Shown: in pieces, positions 37,795 to 47,183 of the stretch
Position numbering within the stretch: the first letter of the stretch is position 1
How the letters are laid out: every line of letters begins with the position of its first letter
Assembly (NCBI RefSeq): GCF_001467955.1
Contig: NZ_LNYR01000021.1
Span: forward strand, 81,910 to 145,909
Source of the DNA: Legionella quateirensis
GTDB lineage: Bacteria > Pseudomonadota > Gammaproteobacteria > Legionellales > Legionellaceae
Reading direction: 5' to 3'
DNA: 64,000 bases
Position numbers and translations under genes: made by a program
The notes under the pieces: generated by a model
Seen by the model: the letters and a program-made list of their open reading frames with translations, nothing else
The model's database searches: none
Told to the model about the DNA's origin: nothing

Positions 37795-39102
37795 CTATGC
37801 TTGAGCGGATTCTGGCTTTTTACAGCGTACATCATAGCCATGGTCTTTCATTGCGGAACAGACTTCATAAGCAAAATGATGATGCGCCCGCGTGCTTGGA
37901 TGAATTTCATCCCAGAACAAATAATCATCCGGCACATCACAGACGTGATAATTTGTCTCGCCTGGCGCAAAACTTTTATCTTTATACTGAAGTACCTGGG
38001 CGTATCTTAAAACAAAGTTATTAGCGAAAGCGGAATGTGTAATACCCTGGAACATAGGGAATTTTACATCAATGCATGCATCAGTGACGTTGGCAAATCC
38101 ATAGTTACCGGGTTCATTTACCGCACGTTCCAGATACTCCTGGGTATTAATAAAGAGAATGTCCGCGTCGGGATACAGTTGTTTCCATTCTGCAACACGT
38201 ATCGCCAATCGCTCATTGTGCTGATCGGAGGCAAAATTTAATAACTCCCTGTCTGCTGTTTTAACAAACTTAGGGGTATCTCCCGCATGAGGAACGCCTA
38301 GCACAACAATACGTCTTGCTCCTGCTTGTGTCAGTTTTAATACAGCAGAACTGACTCCATCTACAATATTATCAATATAAGCACTCATAACAGCAGGATC
38401 GTATTTATCCTCATACTGCAGCGCATTGATATAATCGTTACCACCTGAAAAGACAAAATAAACAGTCTCATTACTTAATTTTTGATGCTCTAATAAATAG
38501 GCCTGTACGGTTAATCCCAAACTGGGTGGTATCAATTTCCCTACAATTAACGTTTTAATGATTCCCAGAGGATGACGAATCACATTCCAAACCGTTAGCT
38601 GAGTATCATAAGTCGCAGCCCAACTGCCGCCAAATGCTCGATTTAAATAGACCTCTTCATCATCCTTTTGAATGGAGAACATGTCTGCCAGATATTCATT
38701 CCATACGCGGCCATTTGAAAATCTGGATTTCCAATAAGGTTTACCAGGTAATATGGGTACCAATTTGACCTGGGCAATCAAATTAACAATATAAGGAGCC
38801 AAATCATGATCAAAAAAATCGGTCACCGCAAGAATACCGGCATCAAGTACTATTTGCGGTACATAATAGTCATTAGCAAATTCGATCATTTTATTAATAA
38901 CAAAAACTTTAAAAGGAGCAACAATATAAGCGGGGTTTTCTTCGCTCCGTAAACTTTTCAGCAGATGAGTGGTATTTCCTGTATCTGATAAACTGTCTCC
39001 AAAGACAACCATTGATTTAACAGGGATGGATGCGGCACTTACTAATGGAATAAAAAATAACAGGATACACAGCCAGCGACACATTCTATTGTGATAATAC
39101 AT
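37795..39102 (-). CDS. plaC: PlaC-like GDSL lipase / glycerophospholipid:cholesterol acyltransferase
   Basis: 435 residues. AAGGAG sits seven bases before the ATG, and residues 1-24 form a signal peptide. SGNH/GDSL blocks: S37 in FGDSLSDTGN, N222 in FSGGNDYI, and D398/H401 in DEIHPSTRAHHHF. PlaC of L. pneumophila is a type II-secreted enzyme with phospholipase A and acyltransferase activity, processed by ProA. The internal insertion region (about 275-350) has cysteines that may form the regulatory disulfide. Naming follows domain architecture and synteny; PlaA and PlaD are the alternatives. Confidence 0.88.
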   Translation of the reverse strand: MYYHNRMCRWLCILLFFIPLVSAASIPVKSMVVFGDSLSDTGNTTHLLKSLRSEENPAYIVAPFKVFVINKMIEFANDYYVPQIVLDAGILAVTDFFDHDLAPYIVNLIAQVKLVPILPGKPYWKSRFSNGRVWNEYLADMFSIQKDDEEVYLNRAFGGSWAATYDTQLTVWNVIRHPLGIIKTLIVGKLIPPSLGLTVQAYLLEHQKLSNETVYFVFSGGNDYINALQYEDKYDPAVMSAYIDNIVDGVSSAVLKLTQAGARRIVVLGVPHAGDTPKFVKTADRELLNFASDQHNERLAIRVAEWKQLYPDADILFINTQEYLERAVNEPGNYGFANVTDACIDVKFPMFQGITHSAFANNFVLRYAQVLQYKDKSFAPGETNYHVCDVPDDYLFWDEIHPSTRAHHHFAYEVCSAMKDHGYDVRCKKPESAQA

Positions 39103-39305
39103 ACAAATCTCCTTATAAAAGCTAGCAAACCCAAATTAACGATAGCTTGATCCTAAGAGTACGATCGGTATGAAATTGTTGTCAACGCATTATCAATTAT
39201 TTAAAACAACTGGTTTCTAATAGTGCATTTAATTCATTCCTATTGATTAAATTGTGAGTAAATGTTAATTTTTACCAAATTTTTTTGTCATTTTTAGGTA
39301 GTCAC

Positions 39306-40070
39306 GTGAAAGAAATAGTCATTGCTTCATTTTATAAATTTGTACCTCTGATTGATTTTGAAACCATGAGAGAACCCATACTGGCCAAAATGCGTGAAAT
39401 AGGCTTAAAGGGTACGATTATACTTGCTCATGAAGGCATCAATGGTGGCTTTGCAGGCAACAGAGAGCAGATGGATATTTTTTATCAGTACATGCACAGT
39501 GATGCTCGCTTTGCCGACCTGAACTTTAAAGAAACCTTTGACAATGAAAATCCATTCGATAAAGCCAAAGTTAAACTCCGCAAAGAGATTGTTACCATGG
39601 GAGTTCAAAACGTTGATCCTGATGTAAATGCAGGCACCTATCTGGATCCCCAACAATGGCATGAATTGATTCAAGATCCCGAGGTCATCTTGTTAGACAC
39701 CCGCAATGATTATGAATTTGAACTCGGTGCATTCAAAAATGCAATTAATCCTGATATTGAAAATTTCCGGGAATTTCCTGAATACGTTGAACGTCATCTG
39801 AGTGACAAAAAAGATAAAAAAATTGCCATGTACTGTACTGGTGGTATCCGTTGTGAAAAAACAACTGCTTTTATGAAAGAACAAGGCTTTCAGCATGTAT
39901 ACCAGCTGCATGACGGCATACTCAACTACATTGAAAAAATACCCGAAACCGACTCTTTATGGGAAGGAAAATGTTTCGTTTTTGATGATCGAGTCGCAGT
40001 GGATCAAAAATTAGAGCGCGTTTATCCTCAGCTGCCACAAGATTACAAAGATGAGAGATACCCTAAATGA
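39306..40070 (+). CDS. trhO: tRNA uridine(34) hydroxylase TrhO (rhodanese family)
   Basis: 254 residues from the GTG at 39306, which matches the family N-terminus [12 protein letters not shown]; the open frame extends to 39285. Rhodanese domain with active-site Cys in [16 protein letters not shown] preceded by an acylphosphatase-like N-terminal domain. TrhO (YceA) makes 5-hydroxyuridine at the tRNA wobble position. Followed by a dispersed palindrome. Confidence 0.92.
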   Translation: MKEIVIASFYKFVPLIDFETMREPILAKMREIGLKGTIILAHEGINGGFAGNREQMDIFYQYMHSDARFADLNFKETFDNENPFDKAKVKLRKEIVTMGVQNVDPDVNAGTYLDPQQWHELIQDPEVILLDTRNDYEFELGAFKNAINPDIENFREFPEYVERHLSDKKDKKIAMYCTGGIRCEKTTAFMKEQGFQHVYQLHDGILNYIEKIPETDSLWEGKCFVFDDRVAVDQKLERVYPQLPQDYKDERYPK

Positions 40071-40082
40071 ATCCGATAAAAT

Positions 40083-40111
40083 CGTCATCCCGAATGCAAA
40101 GAGGGATGACG
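40083..40111. repeat. Short palindrome CGTCATCCC / GGGATGACG
   Basis: Nine-base inverted repeat 12 bases after trhO, sharing its arms with 10558-10586. It may serve as a terminator for trhO. Confidence 0.6.
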
Positions 40112-40265
40112 TTTCACGGAGTTATTATGAAATTACCTAAGTATCCTGATGTCTAAAGAAACACTTTGGTTTCATAGCCAGGCAACCCAAAGCATTAATT
40201 CAACTTACATGTATCTCATCGTACCTTTCAGTTATAATAGCTTTTTTTTATAGTTCAGGTGTCTT

Positions 40266-40736
40266 ATGACTACCAAAAAACAATTCGACCCCAGCATAGC
40301 GCTGAATAGAAAAGCCGGTTTTGATTTCTTCATAGAAGATCAATACGAGGCAGGTCTCGTCCTTGAAGGTTGGGAAGTAAAAAGCCTGCGCGCAGGTAAA
40401 GTTAACCTCTCGGACGCACACGTAATCATTAAATACGGTGAGGCTTTTTTATTAGGAGCACAAATTCAACCATTGCAAACAGCATCGACTCACTCGATAC
40501 CCGATCCAACACGAACTCGAAAATTATTATTAAACCGTAAAGAATTAAGTCATTTGATCGGCAGCGTTGAACGACAAGGATACACCATAGTACCGCTTTC
40601 GTTATATTGGAAAAAAAATAAAATCAAAGTAAAAATAGCTTTGGCCAAAGGTAAAAAAGAACATGATAAAAGGGATACCATCAAAAACAGAGAATGGCAG
40701 AGAGACAAATCGCGCCTCATGAAAAAGAATAATTAA
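40266..40736 (+). CDS. smpB: SsrA-binding protein SmpB
   Basis: 156 residues, the usual size. Beta-barrel signature [41 protein letters not shown] is present (quoted in part: [25 protein letters not shown]) and the basic tail with [18 protein letters not shown] binds the ribosome. It acts with tmRNA in ribosome rescue. No ssrA gene is visible in the window. Confidence 0.96.
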   Translation: MTTKKQFDPSIALNRKAGFDFFIEDQYEAGLVLEGWEVKSLRAGKVNLSDAHVIIKYGEAFLLGAQIQPLQTASTHSIPDPTRTRKLLLNRKELSHLIGSVERQGYTIVPLSLYWKKNKIKVKIALAKGKKEHDKRDTIKNREWQRDKSRLMKKNN

Positions 40737-40747
40737 GGAGAACATTG

Positions 40748-41209
40748 ATGCATATAGGTCAGGAAATACCGAATTTTGAGTTCCAGGCAACCCATAATTT
40801 AAAAGCTCATATTCATGATTATAAAGGCCAAACGGTGATTCTCTATTTTTATCCTAAAGACGCAACACCAGGATGCACTACCGAAGGCCAGGATTTTCGA
40901 GAAGCTTATTCACAATTCCAAGCTCTGGATGTTGTACTATTTGGCGTGTCTCGAGACAGTCTAAACTCTCATGAAAAATTTAAAAGCAAATACAATTTTC
41001 CATTTGAATTAATCAGCGATCAGGAAGAACACATATGCCAATTGTTTGATGTCATCAAAATGAAATCCATGTATGGAAAACAAGTACGTGGTATAGAACG
41101 CAGTACGTTTATCATAGATAAAACAGGTGCTTTAAAACATGAATGGCGAAAAGTTAAGGTACAGGGACATGTCGAAGAAGTTTTGAATTATGTTAAATCT
41201 TTAAACTGA
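40748..41209 (+). CDS. bcp: Thioredoxin-dependent peroxiredoxin, BCP family
   Basis: 153 residues from the ATG at 40748, seven bases after AGGAG; an in-frame TTG at 40745 sits too close to it. The peroxidatic Cys is C43 in DATPGCTTEGQDF. The resolving Cys found five residues later in E. coli BCP (PGCTVQAC) is absent, so a one-Cys or atypical mechanism is likely. It reduces peroxides in the cytoplasm. Lies 11 bases after smpB. Confidence 0.93.
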   Translation: MHIGQEIPNFEFQATHNLKAHIHDYKGQTVILYFYPKDATPGCTTEGQDFREAYSQFQALDVVLFGVSRDSLNSHEKFKSKYNFPFELISDQEEHICQLFDVIKMKSMYGKQVRGIERSTFIIDKTGALKHEWRKVKVQGHVEEVLNYVKSLN

Positions 41210-41222
41210 AATACACTTTACA

Positions 41223-41304
41223 ATGAATAATCCTTCCGTCCAGCACAGGTAACACCATTGCTCATGCGGGATGCCACTCCCTAATCCCGCATTGAATTAT
41301 TCAT
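41223..41304 (+). terminator. Long hairpin after bcp
   Basis: Nested inverted repeats ATGAATAAT / ATTATTCAT and GCGGGAT / ATCCCGC with interior loops lie 14-95 bases past the bcp stop. Could be a terminator or a repeat. Confidence 0.45.
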
Positions 41305-41409
41305 CAATGATTCCCAAATTCGCGGAACGTCGAAATCAGAATTTTAAACATGCCTTAATAAATTGTGTTATTATTAGCAAATTCAATCAAATAATAACCT
41401 GACTTCACT

Positions 41410-42612
41410 ATGTTAATTCGCAATATTCAACTGTTTATTGTTATTGCCTCATCAATACTTACGTTGGTAGCCACAGATATTTTATTGCCCAGCCTGCCTC
41501 AAATTGCACAATCCTTTGCAGTTCCATCCAACGACGTCAAAATGATTATTTCAATTTTTATGATAGGCCAATTTGCAACAGTTCTTATTTGGGGAATCAT
41601 TGCTGATCTTATAGGAAGAAGACAAACACTATTTATTGGCATGGTGATTTTCTTTATCGGCTCTATATTGAGTCTGTATGCTGATTCAATCAATCTGCTA
41701 TTAGCCTGTCGTTTTCTGCAAGGAACAGGAGCTGTTGTCGTTCCAGTTGCTGGCTGGGCCTTAATCCAGGATCTATACCATAAAGATGACGGGGCTCGGA
41801 TCATGTCCTGGATTGGAACACTTGTAGCAGCACTTCCACTTTTTGCACCTGCAATCGGTGGAAAAGTAGATGTCCTCTATGGTTGGCAGATGAATTTATA
41901 TGGCATTGCTATATATTCTACAATTTTGTGCATGATCATGATTTTCTTGCCAAAACATCCATCCAATAACACCATAATTAGTGCTCCTGACTTAAAAGAA
42001 AGAGTACAGATTTATGGTATGATATTAAAAAACAAAACCTTTATTTCCTACATCGCCCTTTTCGGTTTGTTAAACTGTGGTGAATGGTGCTTTCTGACTA
42101 TGGCACCTTTTTATTATTCTCATGTCCATGTCTCTCCAGACAAAATGGGTCTTTTACTGATGCTCACCTCAATGGGATTTCTTTTTGGATCTATGCTGGC
42201 ATCAAAATTATTCACTCGATTTGGGGTAGATAAAACCATTTCATTAGGAATACACATAGCCATAATCAGTAGCGGCTTACTACTGGCAGGTAACTATTTC
42301 GGTTGGTGTGACTATCAGATTTTTAATGCTCTTGATCTCAGTATGTATATATTCAGCTCTGCTCTCCTTTGGGGTGGAACAACGTCCAGAGCGTTACAGT
42401 GTTTTGATGAATTTCGTGGCTCTGCTTCCGCGGTCCGCAGCCTTATCCTTTTATGTTTCTCAGCTTTTGGCACCTATTCAGGAAGATTACTGAATCATGA
42501 AAGCTTATTCCCCGTAGGTATTGTTCTCTTTGTTTTAGCCTTGTGTACTTTATTTGTATTTAATAACAAGGAATTAAAGGCGGAACGGCTTGCTGCTGAA
42601 GCCGTCTATTAA
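41410..42612 (+). CDS. MFS transporter, Bcr/CflA-type multidrug exporter
   Basis: 400 residues with twelve hydrophobic segments. N-terminal TM1 motif DILLPSLPQIA and the loop 2-3 motif WGIIADLIGRRQTL are typical of DHA1 drug:H+ antiporters; RFLQGTGAVVVPVAGWALIQD is TM4. Exports cationic or amphipathic drugs by family; the substrate is not predictable from sequence. Unlinked to neighbours. Confidence 0.88.
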   Translation: MLIRNIQLFIVIASSILTLVATDILLPSLPQIAQSFAVPSNDVKMIISIFMIGQFATVLIWGIIADLIGRRQTLFIGMVIFFIGSILSLYADSINLLLACRFLQGTGAVVVPVAGWALIQDLYHKDDGARIMSWIGTLVAALPLFAPAIGGKVDVLYGWQMNLYGIAIYSTILCMIMIFLPKHPSNNTIISAPDLKERVQIYGMILKNKTFISYIALFGLLNCGEWCFLTMAPFYYSHVHVSPDKMGLLLMLTSMGFLFGSMLASKLFTRFGVDKTISLGIHIAIISSGLLLAGNYFGWCDYQIFNALDLSMYIFSSALLWGGTTSRALQCFDEFRGSASAVRSLILLCFSAFGTYSGRLLNHESLFPVGIVLFVLALCTLFVFNNKELKAERLAAEAVY

Positions 42613-42724
42613 TTATAGATTAATATTCTTAAATATTTGTTCCTAAACAAAAAAATATAATTCTTGACGTATTTACTCCAGCTCAGCACAATGAAGATAG
42701 GCCAATAGTTCAAGAGACACAATT

Positions 42725-42846
42725 TCAGGACTTAGGAACACTCCAAAGTCGAGGCAAAAGGAGTTTTTAATGAGGGAGTTTAGACGGACTAAATGACCGA
42801 ATTACAAATTCCTTTTAACAAAGAGATTGGTTTTTTTAAGTCCTGA
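42725..42846. repeat. Element with CAGGACTTA inverted ends
   Basis: TCAGGACTTA at 42725-42734 is inverted at 42837-42846. Interior has AAAGGAG / TCCTTTT-type complementary stretches. Same termini as the 8163 element but a longer core, so a second family member. It fills most of the 42613-42933 spacer, in which no gene was seen. Confidence 0.65.
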
Positions 42847-42933
42847 TGAGTCCAGACGCCTTAATTTTAATCCCAGGTGGCATGGTACAACTTGAATTAT
42901 AAGAAATACTATTTTAGCTGACAGGGTGACCCT

Positions 42934-44340
42934 ATGGATACTACCAATATTGGACTAAAGCTGTTCGTGCTTGATACGAATATATTAATGCACGATCCCA
43001 CTGCTATTTATCATTTTGACGAGCATGATATTTATTTACCTATGGTCGTTCTTGAGGAATTGGACAGCCACAAAACAGGTACGTCAGAATTGGCGCGAAA
43101 CGTACGTCAAACCAACCGGATGTTAGTGGAGTTAATGAGTAACGCGACTCATGAACAAATTGTATCCGGTCTGGCTATACCCAGTTTCATCAGATCCAAT
43201 AAAGGGAACGGTAGCGGAAGACTGTTTTTTCAAACAGACGAATTTGATCAAGTAGTGCCATCCACTCTACCTGGACACAAAGTGGATAATACCATCCTGG
43301 CAACCGCATTAGGCTTACAAAAAAAATATGCTGGCAAAAAACAGGTAGTTATTATTTCCAAAGACATCAATTTACGTATTAAAGCAGGAATTCTGGGAAT
43401 ACCCGCAGAAGATTATTACAATGATCAGGTGTTGGACGATGTGAATCTTTTGCATCGCGGATTACATATTTTAGACAACAATTTTTGGGATACTCACGCA
43501 AAAGATATGGGATCCTGGCAGGAAAGCGGTAAAACTTTTTATCGGGTCAGCGGTCCATTGGTCAATCAATGGAATCCCAATGACTGCATCAGTACAGAAG
43601 ACAATGAATTTCAGGCATTGGTAAAAAAAATTGATGGTGAAAATGCCGTAGTTCAACTTGTACGTGATTACACTCAGACAAAAAATTCAGTGTGGGGAAT
43701 TACCGCACGTAATCGTGAACAGAATTTTTCCTTAAATTTACTGCTCGATCCAGACATCGATTTCGTCACATTACAAGGTTCTGCTGGTACAGGAAAAACA
43801 TTGCTTACTATTGCAGCCGGACTGACTCAGGTTATGGATCAAAATCGTTATAATGAAATTTTAATGACCCGGGTGACCATACCTGTAGGTGAAGATATAG
43901 GCTTTTTACCAGGAACCGAAGAAGAGAAGATGACTCCCTGGATGGGCGCATTAATGGATAATCTGGAAGTACTTCATGGCTCGCAGGTAGGAGGTAGTTT
44001 TGGACGTGGAGCAACTCAAGATTTATTGCAAAACAAAATTAAAATTCGTTCATTGAACTTTATGCGGGGACGTACTTTTTTAAATCGCTACATCATCATA
44101 GACGAAGCACAGAACCTGACGTCCAAGCAAATTAAAACGCTGGTAACTCGAGCTGGCCCCGGCAGCAAGATCATTTGTTTGGGAGATATCAAGCAAATCG
44201 ATACCCCTTATTTAACTGAAACCACTTCGGGATTAACGTTTGCCGTAGATCGTTTCAAGCACTGGGAACACAGCGCGCATATGACTTTAACCCGTGGCGA
44301 ACGCTCAAGACTTGCATTTTATGCTGCTGAGCATTTATAG
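42934..44340 (+). CDS. PIN-domain PhoH-like ATPase (PhoH2 type)
   Basis: 468 residues. PIN nuclease domain at about 10-150 (LFVLDTNILMHDP; VVLEELDSHK; DNTILATALGLQ; KDINLRIKA). PhoH ATPase domain from about 260: Walker A GSAGTGKTLLTIA, Walker B RYIIIDEAQN, and GDIKQIDTPYL. PhoH2 proteins are RNA helicase/ribonucleases; in mycobacteria they act with a toxin-antitoxin partner. guaC follows 24 bases later on the same strand. Confidence 0.93.
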   Translation: MDTTNIGLKLFVLDTNILMHDPTAIYHFDEHDIYLPMVVLEELDSHKTGTSELARNVRQTNRMLVELMSNATHEQIVSGLAIPSFIRSNKGNGSGRLFFQTDEFDQVVPSTLPGHKVDNTILATALGLQKKYAGKKQVVIISKDINLRIKAGILGIPAEDYYNDQVLDDVNLLHRGLHILDNNFWDTHAKDMGSWQESGKTFYRVSGPLVNQWNPNDCISTEDNEFQALVKKIDGENAVVQLVRDYTQTKNSVWGITARNREQNFSLNLLLDPDIDFVTLQGSAGTGKTLLTIAAGLTQVMDQNRYNEILMTRVTIPVGEDIGFLPGTEEEKMTPWMGALMDNLEVLHGSQVGGSFGRGATQDLLQNKIKIRSLNFMRGRTFLNRYIIIDEAQNLTSKQIKTLVTRAGPGSKIICLGDIKQIDTPYLTETTSGLTFAVDRFKHWEHSAHMTLTRGERSRLAFYAAEHL

Positions 44341-44364
44341 TACGCGTTTTAACGAGGATTAATC

Positions 44365-45378
44365 ATGACCGATCAGGCCATCACTTTTGATGATGTTTTA
44401 CTTGTTCCTTCATACAACCACCATGAATCGAGACGGGTGGTTGATACTACGAACACGGACCGATTGGGTAAACTGAGCTTAAACCTCCCGGTTATCAGTT
44501 CCAATATGGATACTATTACTGAAAGTACTATGGCAAATTTCATGCACAGCAAAGGTGCTATGGGAGCATTACATCGCTTTATGTCCATAGAAGAGAACAT
44601 TGCGGACTTCAAAAAATGCACTGGGATGGTTTTCGTTTCCGTCGGATGTACTGATGCAGAATTACAAAGAGCCGAAGCATTACGAGATGCAGGCGCTGAT
44701 TATTTCTGCGTTGATGTAGCTCATGCTCATGCCAAATATGTAGGTAAAACTCTTAAAAGTTTACGCCAATTATTGGGTGACCGCTGCATCATGGCAGGAA
44801 ATGTTGCGACCTATGCGGGTGCCGATTATCTTGCTTCCTGTGGCGCAGATATTATTAAAGCAGGCATTGGAGGCGGCTCAGTATGCAGTACTCGAATCAA
44901 AACCGGTTTTGGCGTTCCTATGCTCACCTGCATCCAGGACTGTTCCCGTGCTGACCGTTCTATCGTTGCTGATGGAGGAATTAAAACTTCCGGTGATATA
45001 GTCAAAGCATTGGCTTTTGGAGCAGACTTTGTGATGATTGGTGGAATGTTAGCTGGAACTTCTCCAACACCGGGTGATGTCATTGAAAAAGAAGATGGCT
45101 CAAAGGTTAAGCGTTATCGCGGTATGGCATCCAGGGAAGCACAAGAAGCATTTCTAGGCCAAATGCACGAATGGAAAACTGCTGAAGGAGTAGCAACTGA
45201 AGTTCCTTTTAAAGAAAACCCTGATGGAATTATTGCCGATATCGTAGGAGGCTTAAGATCCGGGCTAACCTATGCCGGAGCCGATACAATTAGTGAATTA
45301 CAACGCAAATTAAATTATGTAGTGGTTACTCAGGCGGGGCGTATCGAAAGTTTGCCGCATAAATTGCTTGAACGATAA
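44365..45378 (+). CDS. guaC: GMP reductase
   Basis: 337 residues, IMPDH/GMPR barrel without CBS domains. Conserved parts: the N-terminal FDDVLLVP, SSNMDTITES, DVAHAHAK, GIGGGSVCSTRIKTGFG with the catalytic Cys, and GGMLAGTSP. GMP reductase converts GMP to IMP with NADPH. Lack of CBS domains and the GGMLAG motif favour GMPR over IMP dehydrogenase. The active-site loop reads GGGSVCSTR where E. coli has GPGSVCTTR. It ends with a strong terminator. Confidence 0.88.
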   Translation: MTDQAITFDDVLLVPSYNHHESRRVVDTTNTDRLGKLSLNLPVISSNMDTITESTMANFMHSKGAMGALHRFMSIEENIADFKKCTGMVFVSVGCTDAELQRAEALRDAGADYFCVDVAHAHAKYVGKTLKSLRQLLGDRCIMAGNVATYAGADYLASCGADIIKAGIGGGSVCSTRIKTGFGVPMLTCIQDCSRADRSIVADGGIKTSGDIVKALAFGADFVMIGGMLAGTSPTPGDVIEKEDGSKVKRYRGMASREAQEAFLGQMHEWKTAEGVATEVPFKENPDGIIADIVGGLRSGLTYAGADTISELQRKLNYVVVTQAGRIESLPHKLLER

Positions 45379-45394
45379 ATGACTCATTAAATAA

Positions 45395-45426
45395 AACTAA
45401 CCTGATAATCCATCTTCAGGTTAGTT
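45395..45426 (+). terminator. Rho-independent terminator of guaC
   Basis: Eleven-base inverted repeat AACTAACCTGA / TCAGGTTAGTT, then an A/T-rich tail ATTTTTGTTTT. Confidence 0.75.
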
Positions 45427-45506
45427 CTAAATTTTTGTTTTGAAATCATTATGTTGTGTTTGTTGAATAACCAGTAACTATGATTATCCTCAGTTTTATA
45501 TATTCA

Positions 45507-46556
45507 TTACATTGTATTGCCTAAACCGCTCGTATGTTCCATATCAGCATTTTGTGTGACAGACGGTGCTGGTTCCTCGCTGATTTTATCATATTTTTCA
45601 GTATTTGCCTTTTCTAAAGGCTCCGTCGCATTTGGCGAAGGAGTGTCCGGAAAAGGAGTCATTGCAGCCATTGGTGCAGGTGAGCTGTCATTTGCCACAG
45701 ATAAGGTACTGTCTTGATCCTGAACAGGAGGACTGATATCAGAGGGATCGATACTACTCTCAATTTCAGAACTACTAACAGCTTGTTCTTCAACACCTTC
45801 CTTAATCTCTTCCTTAGCTTCCTCCTTAGCTTCCTCCTTAGCTTCTTCCTTAGCTTCTTCCTTAGCTTCTTCCTTAGCTTCTTCCTTAGCTTCTTCCTTA
45901 GCCTCTTCTTTAGCCTCTTCTTTAGCTCCTTCCTTAGCCTCTTCCTTAGCTCCTGACTTAGCTTCTGGCTTATCTGCTGGCTTAACTTCATCCTTAACTG
46001 ACATAACAACGTCCCCCACAACTGATGAAGTTATGTTTACCTGTGGTTGAGGAGGAGTACTACCAACTGTACTGCGGTTCTGTTGTTGTGTTGGAGGCGG
46101 AGCTGGCGGAGGTGATTGTTGATTAGCAGAATCACTCCCTGGACTTGAAAATTTACTTTTTATTTTGTCTACAACTGAATCAACACCTTTTTGTGCCAAA
46201 TTTTTTCCAATATTTCTTATAGGATCGTATAACGCGCTATTTATCCCTTCAGCCGTTTTATAAAGCTGATTAAACAGCTTCATCATGGGATCTTCTTTAC
46301 TGTCCGATTTTTGCTCTTCCTCCATTTTTTTCTTTTTCTTCTGATTTTCAGCAAAATCATCAGCAGGGGCTTGGGCCAACTTGCTTAATCCCGATTTTGC
46401 CTTTGATGCCAGGTCGACACCTTTTTTTGCAAAATCAACAGCCTTACTTAAAAAGCCTTGGCCTGAAGAAGGCGTTGGTTCTGGTGTAGGAGCAGATGAG
46501 CCGGATGTACTCGGAGTGGGACTAGGTCCAGAGCTTGGTGGAGTATCTTCTGCCAT
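45507..46556 (-). CDS. Low-complexity protein with EEAK tandem repeats
   Basis: 349 residues, no signal peptide. Order: Pro/Ser-rich head (1-33), basic helical segment (35-65), acidic/lysine linker, a helical core (90-135: MMKLFNQLYKTAEGINSALY), a Pro/Gln-rich linker, the EEAK repeat (about 199-254) and a Ser/Pro tail. The charged repeat should form a stable single alpha-helix. No family is recognised; similar linker-and-repeat proteins occur among Dot/Icm substrates, but this is a guess. The frame is intact despite the repeat. Confidence 0.65.
   Translation of the reverse strand: MAEDTPPSSGPSPTPSTSGSSAPTPEPTPSSGQGFLSKAVDFAKKGVDLASKAKSGLSKLAQAPADDFAENQKKKKKMEEEQKSDSKEDPMMKLFNQLYKTAEGINSALYDPIRNIGKNLAQKGVDSVVDKIKSKFSSPGSDSANQQSPPPAPPPTQQQNRSTVGSTPPQPQVNITSSVVGDVVMSVKDEVKPADKPEAKSGAKEEAKEGAKEEAKEEAKEEAKEEAKEEAKEEAKEEAKEEAKEEAKEEIKEGVEEQAVSSSEIESSIDPSDISPPVQDQDSTLSVANDSSPAPMAAMTPFPDTPSPNATEPLEKANTEKYDKISEEPAPSVTQNADMEHTSGLGNTM
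45795..45962 (-). repeat. 12-bp tandem repeat encoding EEAK
   Basis: About fourteen imperfect 12-base units (consensus on the plus strand CTTAGCTTCTTC) inside the minus-strand gene. The unit length keeps frame, so copy-number change alters helix length without a frameshift. Confidence 0.85.
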
Positions 46557-46804
46557 ATTAAGTTACCAATTAAGTCTATTATATTTAAATTATAGTAGCT
46601 CATTCGTATTTTGCATTTTTAATTGGCATGTTCATCTACAGTTCTATAGCACGCGGCATCCTATTATTTACTGGATACGGGCATTAGTTTTTACCAAATT
46701 GACTGGTTAGATTTCATCAATTTTATTAAGAGTTCCCTCATAGCATCTTACAATTAGTGTTAAGCATCCCATTCCGAAGGACATTTCCCAGTGGTATTAA
46801 GAAA

Positions 46805-46999
46805 TTACGCCATCACCAATTCAGGATTTTGGGCTAGAACCTGTGCCGCTTGCTGTATTAATTGTGATGCATTTAAATCATTTTGAGGTCCACTTATTTT
46901 TTGATTATACGCGCTGGCTTTAATATCATAAGAAGCAAATGCGGAGGAAGATCCTAACGGCTCAATTGCGCTATCCACAGTCAAAGGTTTTAAATCCAT
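46805..46999 (-). CDS. Small protein, 64 residues
   Basis: Begins MDLKPLTVDSAIEPLGSSSA and ends LIQQAAQVLAQNPELVMA. Helical C-terminal half with alternating Gln/Ala. No family; weak ribosome site. It lies between the EEAK gene and an esterase, opposite the latter. Clean composition favours a gene, but a chance frame is possible. Confidence 0.5.
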   Translation of the reverse strand: MDLKPLTVDSAIEPLGSSSAFASYDIKASAYNQKISGPQNDLNASQLIQQAAQVLAQNPELVMA

Positions 47000-47183
47000 C
47001 CTAAATACTCACATAATTAATATAATAGAGAGCAATTATATCAAAATTAGCTCTATAATAAATTAAAGAACAGATAATAATGACTTAATAAAATAAGAAT
47101 AATAACTGAGTTGGTACACCATTATTTTTTAGAACTAATATAAAACGTAATGCCGTGTAACAATCATAAGAAACAGGTAAACC

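Noticed and set aside
40071-40265. tmRNA gene near smpB
   Set aside because: No tRNA-like ends or tag-coding segment in the spacers on either side of smpB.
45659-46021. Arg/Lys/Leu-rich 120-codon minus-strand frame
   Set aside because: Alternative frame of the 12-bp EEAK repeat.
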